A stretch of DNA of 18,623 bases from Chloroflexi bacterium RBG_13_53_26 (GCA_001795035.1 MGMW01000027.1:1-18623); one strand, 5' to 3'; counted from the stretch's first letter, positions 1 to 7,279 are shown. Numbers and translations: made by a program. The notes: generated by a model not told the origin, from the letters alone.

Positions 1-68
1 CGAGGGGATTCGAACCCCTGATCTCCACCGTGACAGGGTGGCATGTTAGGCCGCTACACCACGGGGCC
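1..68 (-). tRNA. tRNA-Asp (anticodon GTC), 3' end cut by window edge
   Basis: Read on the minus strand, the 5' acceptor strand GGCCCCG lies at 62-68. It is followed by a D-arm region, then an anticodon stem CCACC/GGTGG around the loop CTGTCAC, which gives anticodon GTC (Asp). The T arm has the AGGGG/CCCCT stem with loop TTCGAAT. Only the first two bases of the 3' acceptor strand remain, so about five acceptor bases, the discriminator base and any encoded CCA lie outside the window. No convincing promoter was found in 69-165, so it may be co-transcribed with something upstream or use a weak promoter. Confidence 0.95.
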
Positions 69-197
69 GGATTCTACTCTTCGTAATTGCCCGTGAACAC
101 ATCCTTCATGATCAAGCAGCCTACCTTGAAGGCTGTCCACGGCTTTCGTGATCAGAGTTTACCTTTAGCCCGTTTCGCTGTCAAGGATTGAATGCGC

Positions 198-203
198 TAT
201 AAT
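198..203 (+). promoter_or_regulatory. Perfect -10 box (TATAAT) ahead of rpiB
   Basis: TATAAT lies about 30 bases before the rpiB start codon. No good -35 box is present at 16-18 bases upstream, where the sequence reads roughly TTCGCT. The -10 is therefore either a chance match or part of an activator-dependent promoter. It is the only promoter-like element seen between the tRNA and the plus-strand operon. Confidence 0.4.
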
Positions 204-233
204 TACTGTCAATAGATGCCGGGGAGGGAGTTG

Positions 234-674
234 ATGCACATAGCCTTGGGCTGCGATCATAGAGGGCTGAGTCTTAAGCGCTTGATAGTCGATATTCTCA
301 ACAAGAGAGGCGATACTTACCACGACTTTGGCTCCCATGACATCGCCGCAGTGGATTATCCTGACATCGCCAGGAAAGTGGCGGAGGCAGTGGCCGGAGG
401 ACAGTATGCCCTTGGCATCCTGGTGTGCAGCAGCGGAATCGGCATGAGCATAGCAGCAAATAAAGTGAAGGGGATACGAGCGGCGCTGTGCCATGACATG
501 TTCACAGCCCGCCGCGCCCGCCAGCATAACGACGCCAATATATTGTGCCTGGGGGAAGATGTCCTGGGGCCGGGTCTGGCCACAGAGGTTGTGCAGACTT
601 TCCTGGATACCGGATTTGAAGAAGGAAGGCACTCACGACGCCTGGATATGGTGAGAGACATGGAGGCAGATTGA
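234..674 (+). CDS. rpiB: Ribose-5-phosphate isomerase B (RpiB/LacA family)
   Basis: This cytosolic enzyme interconverts ribose-5-phosphate and ribulose-5-phosphate in the non-oxidative pentose phosphate pathway. The 146-aa product is typical in length. Visible motifs are the N-terminal CDHRG (residues 7-11), YPDIA (42-46) and the active-site segment GILVCSSGIGMSIAANK, with catalytic Cys65, followed by RQHNDANILCLG. The start is placed at ATG 234 because GGGGAGGGAG sits just upstream at the correct spacing and the protein then begins MHIALGCDHRG, as in the family. An in-frame ATG at 216 would add six residues and lacks an SD. It is the first gene of a plus-strand run; dxs follows after 55 bases. 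LacA-type sugar isomerases are related, but no lactose genes are nearby, so RpiB is preferred. Confidence 0.95.
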   Translation: MHIALGCDHRGLSLKRLIVDILNKRGDTYHDFGSHDIAAVDYPDIARKVAEAVAGGQYALGILVCSSGIGMSIAANKVKGIRAALCHDMFTARRARQHNDANILCLGEDVLGPGLATEVVQTFLDTGFEEGRHSRRLDMVRDMEAD

Positions 675-729
675 CAGCTCTGGCACGCACTGTTACCAAC
701 GCCTGGCTTGAGTCATAAAAGGAGTCAAG

Positions 730-2619
730 GTGAGAATCTTAGACGGAATCGGTCAGCCGGGTGATCTGAAGAGCCTCTCTCTGGAGCAGTTGGAGACTCT
801 GGCCACAGAGCTGAGGGGGGATCTGGTGCGGATGGTGGAGGCCAATGGCGGTCATCTGGCTTCAAATCTGGGCGTGGTGGAACTGACTATCGCTCTGCAC
901 CGGGTTTTCGACAGCCCCAGAGATAAGATTATCTGGGATGTGGGCCATCAGTCCTACGTGCACAAGCTGTTGACCGGACGCAGGGAGCGCTTTCCTACAC
1001 TCCGCCAGCATGGCGGCCTGTCGGGGTTCACCGACCGCAGCGAAAGCCCGCACGATGCCTTCGGAGCAGGGCATGCCAGCACCTCCGTCTCAGCCGCTAC
1101 AGGTATGGCCATCGCCCGTGATCTGGCCGGGGAGAACTACCACGTGATGGCAGTTATCGGCGATGGCGCGCTGACTGGAGGAATGGCGCTGGAGGCCCTG
1201 AATCAGGCAGGGCAACTGCGCAGCCGAATGATTGTGATCTTGAATGATAACGGTATGGCCATCTCTCCCAGTGTCGGTGCTCTATCCAAGAGGCTCAACA
1301 AGGTCCGCCTGAATACCCGTTTCCTGAAGGCAGAAAGGGGTCTATCGGAAGCTGTCACCAGACTCCCCATGGGGCAGAGGTTGGGCAAGCGAATCAAGAG
1401 AGGCGTCAAGGGTTTCCTGCTTCCCATGATAATGTGGGAGGAGCTGGGGTTCGCCTATCTCGGTCCTGTCGATGGACACAATATCGCCGAGCTTGAGACA
1501 GCCCTTCGACATGCCAGGGACTATGATAAGGGGCCTACCTTCATCCATGTTATCACCATCAAGGGTAAGGGATACCAGCCGGCAGAGCAGGATGCTATCC
1601 GATTCCATGGTATATCCGGCGCCAACGGTAAGAGCATCGGGATCAGCTATAGCGATATCGCCGGGCAAACCGTGCTGCGCATTGCACGGGAGAATCCCAA
1701 AGTTGTGGTCATTACGCCGGCGATGCTCGATGGCACCGGGCTGACCGCCGTGGCCAGGGAAATTCCCCAGCGGGTCTTCGATGTGGGCATATGCGAAGAG
1801 CACGCTGTCACCTTCGCCGCCGGACTGGCAACTCAGGGCTTCATACCCATCGTGGCCGTATACTCCACTTTCCTGCAGCGCGCCTTCGACCAGTTGGTTC
1901 ATGATGTCTGTATTCAGGAGTTGCCCGTTGTTTTCATCATCGACCGTGGCGGGATCGTAGGTGAAGATGGCAAAAGTCACCAGGGTACCCTTGATCTATC
2001 CTATCTTGGCTGCATCCCCAACCTGGTGGTCGCTGCACCCAAGGATGAGAACGAATTGCAGCACCTGATCTACACGGCGGTGAAGGCCCACCAACCTATG
2101 GCGATACGCTACCCCAGGGGCTCCGGCCCGGGGGCAACGCTGGATACGACGCTTCAGGAACTCCCCATCGGCAGAGGGGAGGTGCTCCGGAGCGGAGAGG
2201 ATGTGGCCATAGTGACCCTGGGCGCCACGGTCTACCCCGCACTGGAGGCAGCCAGCGATCTCTCAAAGGCAGGGGTTGAATGCACCGTGGTTAACGCCCG
2301 CTTCGCCAACCCCCTGGACTCTCAGCTAATTCTGGACACCGCCGGAAAAGTGAAGCGATTGTTTACAGTAGAGGAAAATGTCCTTGCCGGTGGATTCGGC
2401 AGTGCGGTGCTGCAGCTACTGCACAACTACCAGGTGTCGGAAGTCCAGGTTAAATGTCATGGTATTCCCCAGGTTTTTGTAGAGCACGGCTCCCAATCGC
2501 TCCTCCGTTCCAAGTACAACCTCGATGCACCGGGGATAGCCCGCCAGGTCCTGTTTGCTTTCCCTGAGCTCTCTGTTCATTCCCGGAAGCAGAGTCTTGC
2601 AGGCTCGACTCCCCCGTAG
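730..2619 (+). CDS. dxs: 1-deoxy-D-xylulose-5-phosphate synthase
   Basis: This enzyme condenses pyruvate with glyceraldehyde-3-phosphate using thiamine diphosphate and is the entry step of the MEP isoprenoid pathway. The 629-aa length is normal. The thiamine-binding motif runs from GDG (144-146) to NDN (172-174). GHQSYVHKLLTGR (72-84) and GGLSGF (95-100) are typical DXS segments. The transketolase-like central domain has CEEHAVTFAAG with the catalytic Glu at about 356, FLQRAFDQ, and EDGKSHQG with Asp413 and His417; IRYPRG lies near the C-terminal domain. The start is GTG 730, preceded by AAAAGGAG at five bases. A polyprenyl synthase follows 56 bases downstream, so substrate supply and prenyl elongation are linked. 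The active-site loop reads DRGGIVGEDGKSH rather than the commoner DRAG...DGPTH form, a mild variation. Confidence 0.97.
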   Translation: MRILDGIGQPGDLKSLSLEQLETLATELRGDLVRMVEANGGHLASNLGVVELTIALHRVFDSPRDKIIWDVGHQSYVHKLLTGRRERFPTLRQHGGLSGFTDRSESPHDAFGAGHASTSVSAATGMAIARDLAGENYHVMAVIGDGALTGGMALEALNQAGQLRSRMIVILNDNGMAISPSVGALSKRLNKVRLNTRFLKAERGLSEAVTRLPMGQRLGKRIKRGVKGFLLPMIMWEELGFAYLGPVDGHNIAELETALRHARDYDKGPTFIHVITIKGKGYQPAEQDAIRFHGISGANGKSIGISYSDIAGQTVLRIARENPKVVVITPAMLDGTGLTAVAREIPQRVFDVGICEEHAVTFAAGLATQGFIPIVAVYSTFLQRAFDQLVHDVCIQELPVVFIIDRGGIVGEDGKSHQGTLDLSYLGCIPNLVVAAPKDENELQHLIYTAVKAHQPMAIRYPRGSGPGATLDTTLQELPIGRGEVLRSGEDVAIVTLGATVYPALEAASDLSKAGVECTVVNARFANPLDSQLILDTAGKVKRLFTVEENVLAGGFGSAVLQLLHNYQVSEVQVKCHGIPQVFVEHGSQSLLRSKYNLDAPGIARQVLFAFPELSVHSRKQSLAGSTPP

Positions 2620-2675
2620 GATACCGTGTGTCTGGCTACAGGCTCCTTCGCTGCAAACGATAGAGGCGAACATAA

Positions 2676-3701
2676 ATGATCTTGCCAGGTTCTTTTCACC
2701 GATATCTGCCTGAACTGGAGGCAGAGCTGAGAGCTGTTCTGGGCAAAGGCGCATCACCACTCTATACCATGATGCGCTATCACCTGGGATGGGTGGACGA
2801 GAAGGGACGCAAGCAGCAGAGCCCCGGCAAGCTATCACGGCCGACACTCTGCCTGCTGGCCTGCGATGGAGTGGGAGGCGATTGGCATTCTGCCCTCCCG
2901 GCTGCGGCTGCGGTGGAGCTGATACACAATTTTTCCCTCATCCATGACGATATTCAGGATGATAGTCTGGAGAGGCGAAACCGACCCACGGTGTGGAAGC
3001 TGTGGGGGGAGGCGCAGGCAATAAACGCTGGCGATGCCATGTACGTACTGGCGCAGTTGGCGCTGTTCAGACTTGAGGAGAGAGGAATACCTCCACAGAA
3101 GATAGTGCTTCTCTCCAGGCAGTTGAATCAGGCCAGTCTTCAACTGTGTGAGGGACAGTACCTGGATATCGAGTACGAAGGGCATCTTGACATCAGCATC
3201 GACCAATACCTGGATATGATCGGGAAGAAAACAGCCTCACTTTTCCAATGCTCCCTCGGTTTTGGGGCTACCCTGGGAACAGACAACCAGTCTCAGGTTT
3301 CCTCTCTCTGTTCCTTTGGCAGGAACCTGGGCATGGCCTACCAGGTGGAAAACGATCTTCAGGGCATATGGGGCAAGGAGGAGGATAGCAAAGAATCTCC
3401 CTACACTGACATCAGGGGCAAGAAGAAAATCCTCCCGGTGATATATGCCCTGGAAAAGGCAGACTATGGGGAAAGAGAAAGTCTCCGCCGAATTTACGGC
3501 AAGGCGGTGCTTTCCACCAGGGATGTCAGTCAGGTGCTGCGCATCCTCGACAGAACAGGCAGTAGAATCTATGCGGAACGGGTGAGAGACAAGTATCGCC
3601 GCCAGAGTGTCAAAGACCTGGAAAAGGCAGCATTGCCTTTATCGGCTCAACAGGAATTGAGAGAGGTGGCTGCCTTTCTTCTGGGTCGGGAGGTTAGCTG
3701 A
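2676..3701 (+). CDS. Polyprenyl (geranylgeranyl-type) diphosphate synthase with atypical second motif
   Basis: An all-alpha trans-isoprenyl diphosphate synthase that adds isopentenyl diphosphate units to an allylic primer. In this 341-aa protein the first aspartate-rich motif is intact, LIHDDIQDD, with DDxxD at 91-95. GQYLDIEYEG (160-169) and KKTASLF (184-190) are family-typical. The second motif, usually D-D-x-x-G-I-W-G in this GIWG-type subgroup, reads E-N-D-L-Q-G-I-W-G (225-233), so its first Asp is replaced by Asn226. The downstream KKKILPVIYALEKA resembles the usual GKxTLP region. ATG 2676 has only a weak upstream GAGG. The gene sits between dxs and a cobalamin adenosyltransferase. Product chain length cannot be told from the sequence. 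The enzyme is probably active, but magnesium binding at the second site may be weakened. Confidence 0.88.
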   Translation: MILPGSFHRYLPELEAELRAVLGKGASPLYTMMRYHLGWVDEKGRKQQSPGKLSRPTLCLLACDGVGGDWHSALPAAAAVELIHNFSLIHDDIQDDSLERRNRPTVWKLWGEAQAINAGDAMYVLAQLALFRLEERGIPPQKIVLLSRQLNQASLQLCEGQYLDIEYEGHLDISIDQYLDMIGKKTASLFQCSLGFGATLGTDNQSQVSSLCSFGRNLGMAYQVENDLQGIWGKEEDSKESPYTDIRGKKKILPVIYALEKADYGERESLRRIYGKAVLSTRDVSQVLRILDRTGSRIYAERVRDKYRRQSVKDLEKAALPLSAQQELREVAAFLLGREVS

Positions 3702-3705
3702 CCCG

Positions 3706-4239
3706 ATGAAGACCTTCAATAGAAAGGGAGATAGGGGTGAGACCAGCCTGTTGTACAACACAAGGGTTCCCAAATCCGACCCTCATTGCGAAGCCTACGG
3801 CACCATAGATGAAGCAGTAGCCACCCTTGGATTGGCCCGGGTTCTATCCAGAAAGGAGAGGGTCCAACATGTGTTGCTCAGAGCACAGAAGGACCTCTTC
3901 ATCCTGGCCAGTGAACTGGCCGCCCCGATGGAAGAATATGGCAGGTTTGCCGGCGAGTATCCGGTGATAACCGCTCAAAAGGTGCAGGAACTGGAGGATG
4001 GCATTGATGAGTTGGAGAGGGAGGTGGAGATGCCCCGGGAATTCATCATCCCTGGCGATAGCACCGGCTCTGCTGCCATACATATGGCTCGTGCCATTGT
4101 CAGGAGGGCAGAGAGAAGAGTGGTGAATCTGGAGCAGAATGGCCAGTTGCCGAATGGGGAACTGCTTAAATACCTCAATCGCCTGGCTGACCTGCTGTTC
4201 GTCCTGGCCTGCTATGAAGATAAAGGTTCCAGGCTTTGA
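3706..4239 (+). CDS. Cob(I)alamin adenosyltransferase, PduO type
   Basis: This enzyme transfers the adenosyl group of ATP to reduced corrinoid, making adenosylcobalamin. The 177-aa product shows the PduO-type (trimeric) signature throughout: KGDRGETSLL near residues 7-16 (ATP-binding N-terminus), AYGTIDEAVATLGLAR (30-45), and the C-terminal block IIPGDSTGSAAIHMARAIVR with RRAERRV (114-139). ATG 3706 lies four bases after the preceding stop codon, with GGGAGG about 12 bases upstream inside the preceding gene. Its own stop overlaps the start region of hisA, so translational coupling is likely. It fits an organism dependent on corrinoids, as Dehalococcoidia are. I found no corrinoid-biosynthesis genes and no visible riboswitch around it. 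Confidence 0.93.
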   Translation: MKTFNRKGDRGETSLLYNTRVPKSDPHCEAYGTIDEAVATLGLARVLSRKERVQHVLLRAQKDLFILASELAAPMEEYGRFAGEYPVITAQKVQELEDGIDELEREVEMPREFIIPGDSTGSAAIHMARAIVRRAERRVVNLEQNGQLPNGELLKYLNRLADLLFVLACYEDKGSRL

Positions 4240-4241
4240 TC

Positions 4242-4955
4242 ATGGAAGTCATTCCTTCAATCGACCTTAAAGGCGGCAGGTGCGTCCGTCTGTACCAGGG
4301 CGACTATGGGAAAGAAACGGTTTTCTCGGACGACCCGGTGGGCACAGCCAGTCACTGGGAGTCCCTGGGCGCTCCAAGATTGCACCTCGTCGACCTTGAT
4401 GGAGCTGCAAAGGGAGAGCCGTGTCACCTGCCCATGATAGGCCGGATAGTGGCAGCCCTGAAAATCCCCGTTCAGGTGGGGGGTGGCATCCGCCAGATTG
4501 AAGTGATCGAACAGTTACTGGAAGTGGGGGTGAAGCGGGTTATCCTGGGCACCGCCGCGGTAGAGAATCCCATCCTGGTCAGGGAGGCATGCCAGCAGTT
4601 CGGCGAGGCCGTCATAGTGGGTGTTGACGCGCGAGACGGATATGTTGCTACCCGTGGATGGCAGCAGAAGACTGCGGTCACAGCTTCGGAGATGATCCAT
4701 CAGATGGCAGACCTGGGCGTGAAGCGCTTCATCTATACTGATATCCGCCAGGATGGCACCTTGACCCAGCCGAGTTTTGCTGCAATTGAGGAACTGCTAA
4801 ATGCAACAAGCCTCCCTATTATTGCTTCCGGCGGTATTACTTCGATTGACCACATCAGAAAACTGAATCAGCTCGGTGTCGAGGGTGCCATTATCGGCAG
4901 AGCACTCTATACAGGAGATATACAACTGGAGGAGGCGCTTGCAGCGCTCCGTTGA
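4242..4955 (+). CDS. hisA: ProFAR isomerase (HisA)
   Basis: HisA is the TIM-barrel isomerase that opens the ribose ring of ProFAR in histidine biosynthesis. The 237-aa product starts MEVIPSIDLKGG with catalytic Asp8. It continues with HLVDLDGA (48-55), VQVGGGIR (78-85), VGVDARDG with the second catalytic Asp129, IYTDIRQDGT and a C-terminal phosphate-binding ASGGITS. ATG 4242 is chosen because it gives the family N-terminus; an in-frame TTG at 4236 would add two residues and overlaps the previous stop. hisI follows 23 bases later. No hisF, hisH or other his gene is in the window, so the pathway is split between loci. Confidence 0.95.
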   Translation: MEVIPSIDLKGGRCVRLYQGDYGKETVFSDDPVGTASHWESLGAPRLHLVDLDGAAKGEPCHLPMIGRIVAALKIPVQVGGGIRQIEVIEQLLEVGVKRVILGTAAVENPILVREACQQFGEAVIVGVDARDGYVATRGWQQKTAVTASEMIHQMADLGVKRFIYTDIRQDGTLTQPSFAAIEELLNATSLPIIASGGITSIDHIRKLNQLGVEGAIIGRALYTGDIQLEEALAALR

Positions 4956-4978
4956 AGGATTGGGGAAGGAGCACGTTG

Positions 4979-5299
4979 ATGCTGAAATTCGATGACAAGG
5001 GCCTGATCCCGGCCATTGTGCAGGATGTTGATTCCAGCGAGGTGTTGATGCTGGGCTATATGAATGAGGAATCACTGCGCAAGACCCTGGAAACAGGGCA
5101 GGTTTGGTTCTACAGCCGCAGCCGACAGGAGCTGTGGCACAAGGGAGCAACTTCAGGCAACTACCTCAACCTGCGGGAGATATGGAAGGACTGTGACGAA
5201 GATACCCTGCTTGTAAGAGCAAAACCCGTTGGCCCTGTTTGCCACACCGGGGAAAGGACCTGCTTCTTCCGTCAGGTAACGTCGGCAGGCGCAGACTAG
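4979..5299 (+). CDS. hisI: Phosphoribosyl-AMP cyclohydrolase (HisI)
   Basis: HisI hydrolyses the adenine ring of phosphoribosyl-AMP, the step just before HisA in histidine biosynthesis. This 106-aa stand-alone cyclohydrolase has QDVDSSEVLMLGYMN, FYSRSRQELWHKG, the metal-binding DCDEDT and the zinc-ligand segment VCHTGERTCFF. There is no HisE pyrophosphohydrolase domain, so it is not a HisIE fusion. The start is ATG 4979, with AAGGAG at 4966-4971 and a seven-base spacer; this yields MLKFDDKG, typical for the family. A longer in-frame TTG start at 4952 overlaps the hisA stop and is less likely. It is the last gene of the plus-strand operon and faces DUF1385 convergently. Confidence 0.95.
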   Translation: MLKFDDKGLIPAIVQDVDSSEVLMLGYMNEESLRKTLETGQVWFYSRSRQELWHKGATSGNYLNLREIWKDCDEDTLLVRAKPVGPVCHTGERTCFFRQVTSAGAD

Positions 5300-5308
5300 C
5301 ATAATGCC

Positions 5309-5329
5309 ATTCCGCACTTGATGCGGAAT
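5309..5329. repeat. REP-like palindrome between convergent genes
   Basis: A perfect 8-bp inverted repeat, ATTCCGCA / TGCGGAAT, surrounds the loop CTTGA. It is flanked by GCC and CCAGATG, a layout resembling dispersed ATTCC...GGAATCCAG palindromes found in many bacterial genomes. There is no T-run on either side, so it is not a standard intrinsic terminator, though it could protect or end the facing transcripts of hisI and DUF1385. Only one copy is present in this window. Confidence 0.55.
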
Positions 5330-5408
5330 CCAGATGTCCAATGGTGGCTGTTGGAGCCCTGACACTCACAGAAGTTGGCGGATTGGCAGATAATGACCTG
5401 ACGCGACA

Positions 5409-6296
5409 CTAGCCACTGGTTTGCCGCCCATCTGCCTCTATAACCCCCTTCAGGGCAGAGATGGCTACTTCTACCTTATCATCGCTGGGCTCCCGGGTGG
5501 TCAACCTCTGTAACAACAACCCCGGGAAGAAAAAGATTCGCATCAGCCAATTGTCAGCGAACCTGGCGCTGAGGCGGGTGAATTCATACCCAAGTGAAGC
5601 AATAACAGGGATAAGCACTATGCGCGATACGATACGCAACCACAGATCAACATCCCCCAGCAGCGAAAAGACGATGATAGCGATAATCAACACCGCAAAG
5701 AGGAAGCTGGTCCCACAGCGAACATGGGCTGTGGAGTATTTCCTCACAGCGCCTGGCTCCAAAGGAGCCTTATCCTCATAGGCATTCACTGCCTTATGTT
5801 CTGCCCCGTGATAGGCAAAGATGTCCCGTATGTCAGGCATCAGGTTTATCAAGGCTAGATAGATGACAAAGATTCCGATGCGGATAACACCCTCTACGAG
5901 ATTGCTGAGTATGGAAGAGTCCCCGATATGAGGATCGATAATGAACCTGGTCAGGAACATTGGAGCCAGAAAGAAAAGGCCAACGGTGAAGCCAAGGGAG
6001 GCGATGAGAGTACCCCACAACAAAGGGCCTGAGATCTTCCCGTTATCCTCCCCCAGGGCGGCATTTGCAGATTCGATCAAAACCTGGATGCCCAAAACGA
6101 GGGCCTCTACAAGGACGATCACCCCTCGTATGAAGGGTATCTTCCTGATCCTTCCTGTATAGACCGAGGGTAGATTTCTGGTGGTGAGCACCACCTCGCC
6201 ATTGGGACAACGTACCGCCATCGCCAGATGACGTTGCCCCCTCATCATCACGCCCTCGATGACTGCCTGGCCTCCGTAGTGGAAATCTTCCGGCAA
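5409..6296 (-). CDS. DUF1385 integral membrane protein (YqhQ-like)
   Basis: A 295-aa conserved membrane protein of unknown role, family DUF1385. The N-terminal signature YGGQAVIEGVMMRG (residues 7-20) is clear. Hydrophobic segments lie at about 55-75, 93-118, 135-155, 197-215 and 218-240, with the conserved AYHGAEHKAVNAYE and HVRCGTSFL blocks between them. The start is TTG 6296; the sequence before it, AGGGGGTGATCGC, matches the anti-SD well, which supports the rare start. It is the distal gene of the rplU-rpmA-rpmE run and is separated from rpmE by a hairpin. In related bacteria the gene is often near rpmE, prmC and prfA. prmC and prfA are not present here, and the gene ends facing hisI. The function is not known and is not guessed. 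Confidence 0.9.
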   Translation of the reverse strand: MPEDFHYGGQAVIEGVMMRGQRHLAMAVRCPNGEVVLTTRNLPSVYTGRIRKIPFIRGVIVLVEALVLGIQVLIESANAALGEDNGKISGPLLWGTLIASLGFTVGLFFLAPMFLTRFIIDPHIGDSSILSNLVEGVIRIGIFVIYLALINLMPDIRDIFAYHGAEHKAVNAYEDKAPLEPGAVRKYSTAHVRCGTSFLFAVLIIAIIVFSLLGDVDLWLRIVSRIVLIPVIASLGYEFTRLSARFADNWLMRIFFFPGLLLQRLTTREPSDDKVEVAISALKGVIEADGRQTSG

Positions 6297-6320
6297 GCGA
6301 TCACCCCCTATAAAACAAGT

Positions 6321-6347
6321 AGAGAGCGGAAGAGTCTCCCGCTCTCT
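6321..6347 (-). terminator. Hairpin between rpmE and DUF1385, possible (leaky) terminator
   Basis: A perfect 9-bp inverted repeat, AGAGAGCGG / CCGCTCTCT, with a nine-base loop. On the minus strand it is followed by ACTTGTTTTAT, a poor T-run, and then by the DUF1385 SD. It could partly end the ribosomal-protein transcript, so that DUF1385 is expressed at a lower level, or it could be an RNA processing site. Confidence 0.5.
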
Positions 6348-6385
6348 TGCAATTCAACTCACTGTCTGGATTGGACTTTGTCCCA

Positions 6386-6616
6386 CTAGGACGATGTCTC
6401 AGGCTGCTCTTCCCCTTTGCGCCTGTAACGCCTCTTGAACCGCTCAACTCTCCCCGCTGTGTCAACAATGCGCTGCTCACCAGTGAACATCGGGTGGCAA
6501 TTGCTGCACACCTCAACCTTGATCAATTTCTTCGTTGCGCCGGTGGTGAAACTGTTACCACAAGCACAAGTCACCTTGGCATCTGCATAGTAAGTGGGAT
6601 GAATCTTATCTTTCAT
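6386..6616 (-). CDS. rpmE: 50S ribosomal protein L31, zinc-binding form
   Basis: L31 is a small protein of the large ribosomal subunit that bridges to the 30S head. This 76-aa protein begins MKDKIHPTYY and keeps the zinc-ribbon cysteines C17-x-C19 and C37-x-x-C40, so it is the zinc-containing type rather than the zinc-free paralogue. The tail after about residue 62 is basic, then acidic (KGEEQPETSS). ATG 6616 lies four bases after the rpmA stop, with GGTGAG inside the end of rpmA, so the two are probably translationally coupled. Confidence 0.96.
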   Translation of the reverse strand: MKDKIHPTYYADAKVTCACGNSFTTGATKKLIKVEVCSNCHPMFTGEQRIVDTAGRVERFKRRYRRKGEEQPETSS

Positions 6617-6620
6617 TCTA

Positions 6621-6878
6621 TCAACTCACCAAATAAACGCTGGCCTTTTTTCTGTCCTTGGTGGCATGTTCAAACTTGACCACACCATCGATAAGAGCAA
6701 AGAGGGTATGATCCTTACCCAAACCTACGTTGTTGCCAGGCCGTATGCGGGTGCCTCTTTGCCGAACAATAATAGTGCCTGCCGTTACTGCCTGCCCGCT
6801 GTAACGCTTCACACCGAGACGTTTCGGCTGACTGTCGCGCCCGCAGCGTGTGCTCCCTGCACCTTTCTTATGAGCCAC
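6621..6878 (-). CDS. rpmA: 50S ribosomal protein L27
   Basis: L27 sits near the peptidyl transferase centre and its N-terminus reaches the P-site tRNA. The 85-aa product reads MAHKKGAGSTRCGRDSQPKR, very close to the family consensus, followed by LGVKRYSGQ and IIVRQRGT. There is no N-terminal extension of the type processed by the Prp protease in Firmicutes. The start codon is GTG 6878, with GGGGAGG eight bases upstream. It is 25 bases downstream of rplU, the usual partner. Confidence 0.97.
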   Translation of the reverse strand: MAHKKGAGSTRCGRDSQPKRLGVKRYSGQAVTAGTIIVRQRGTRIRPGNNVGLGKDHTLFALIDGVVKFEHATKDRKKASVYLVS

Positions 6879-6903
6879 TCCGTCTGCCTCCCCTTCGTGT
6901 GCC

Positions 6904-7218
6904 CTAGCCCAAGCTTATTTCTTTGATGGCCAGTTTGCTATACCACTGCCGGTGTCCCAGTTTCCGGCGATACCTTACCTTCCGCTTGTACTTGAAGACG
7001 ATGATCTTATCGTCGCGATCCTCTTCCACAAGCTCCGCCGTCACCTTCGCCCCTTCCACCAGAGGCTGGCCCACGATCACCTTCTCACCATCGGCAACCA
7101 GCAGCACTTTGTCCAATTCAACCTGGCTGCCCTTCTCCACAGCCAATCGGTCTACCTCAATAACCTGCCCCGGCGAAACCTTGTATTGCTTGCCCCCGGT
7201 CTCAATAAGCGCGTAAAT
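6904..7218 (-). CDS. rplU: 50S ribosomal protein L21, apparent AUU start codon
   Basis: L21 is a large-subunit protein that binds 23S rRNA. A plain ATG/GTG/TTG search gives only an 80-aa fragment from TTG 7146, which lacks the conserved N-terminus. Reading upstream in the same frame continues as YALIETGGKQYKVSPGQV and then IEVDRL, the family N-terminus. The codon before YALIETGG is ATT at 7216-7218, six bases after a perfect GGAGG. Starting there gives 104 aa, the normal L21 length. No ATG, GTG or TTG lies in frame between this codon and the upstream stop at 7276-7278. I infer AUU initiation, as known for infC; a sequencing error in the start codon is the alternative. The C-terminal part, YKRKVRYRRKLGHRQ, is typical. 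Confidence 0.9.
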   Translation of the reverse strand: MYALIETGGKQYKVSPGQVIEVDRLAVEKGSQVELDKVLLVADGEKVIVGQPLVEGAKVTAELVEEDRDDKIIVFKYKRKVRYRRKLGHRQWYSKLAIKEISLG

Positions 7219-7249
7219 CTTCTTCCTCCAGATTGTTAGATGACTCCAA

Positions 7250-7279
7250 ATCTTACTATTCTGCAGTCTTCCCTGTCAA
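7250..7279 (-). promoter_or_regulatory. Sigma70-type promoter for rplU-rpmA-rpmE
   Basis: On the minus strand, a perfect TTGACA (7274-7279) is followed after 18 bases by TAAGAT (7250-7255), a 4/6 match to the -10 consensus. It lies about 30 bases before the proposed rplU start and overlaps the stop codon of the upstream small gene, so the ribosomal genes appear to have their own promoter. Confidence 0.6.

Noticed and set aside
69..165. Promoter for tRNA-Asp on the minus strand
   Set aside because: TAGAAT lies only two bases before the mature tRNA 5' end and has no good -35 box, so it cannot be a normal start for this tRNA.
1342..1980. 212-codon open frame on the minus strand
   Set aside because: Antisense to dxs, whose motifs are complete; a high-GC shadow frame.
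6904..7146. 80-aa L21 from TTG 7146
   Set aside because: It would remove the conserved ETGGKQYKV N-terminus that is present in frame upstream; an SD-like GAGGT nearby is probably chance.
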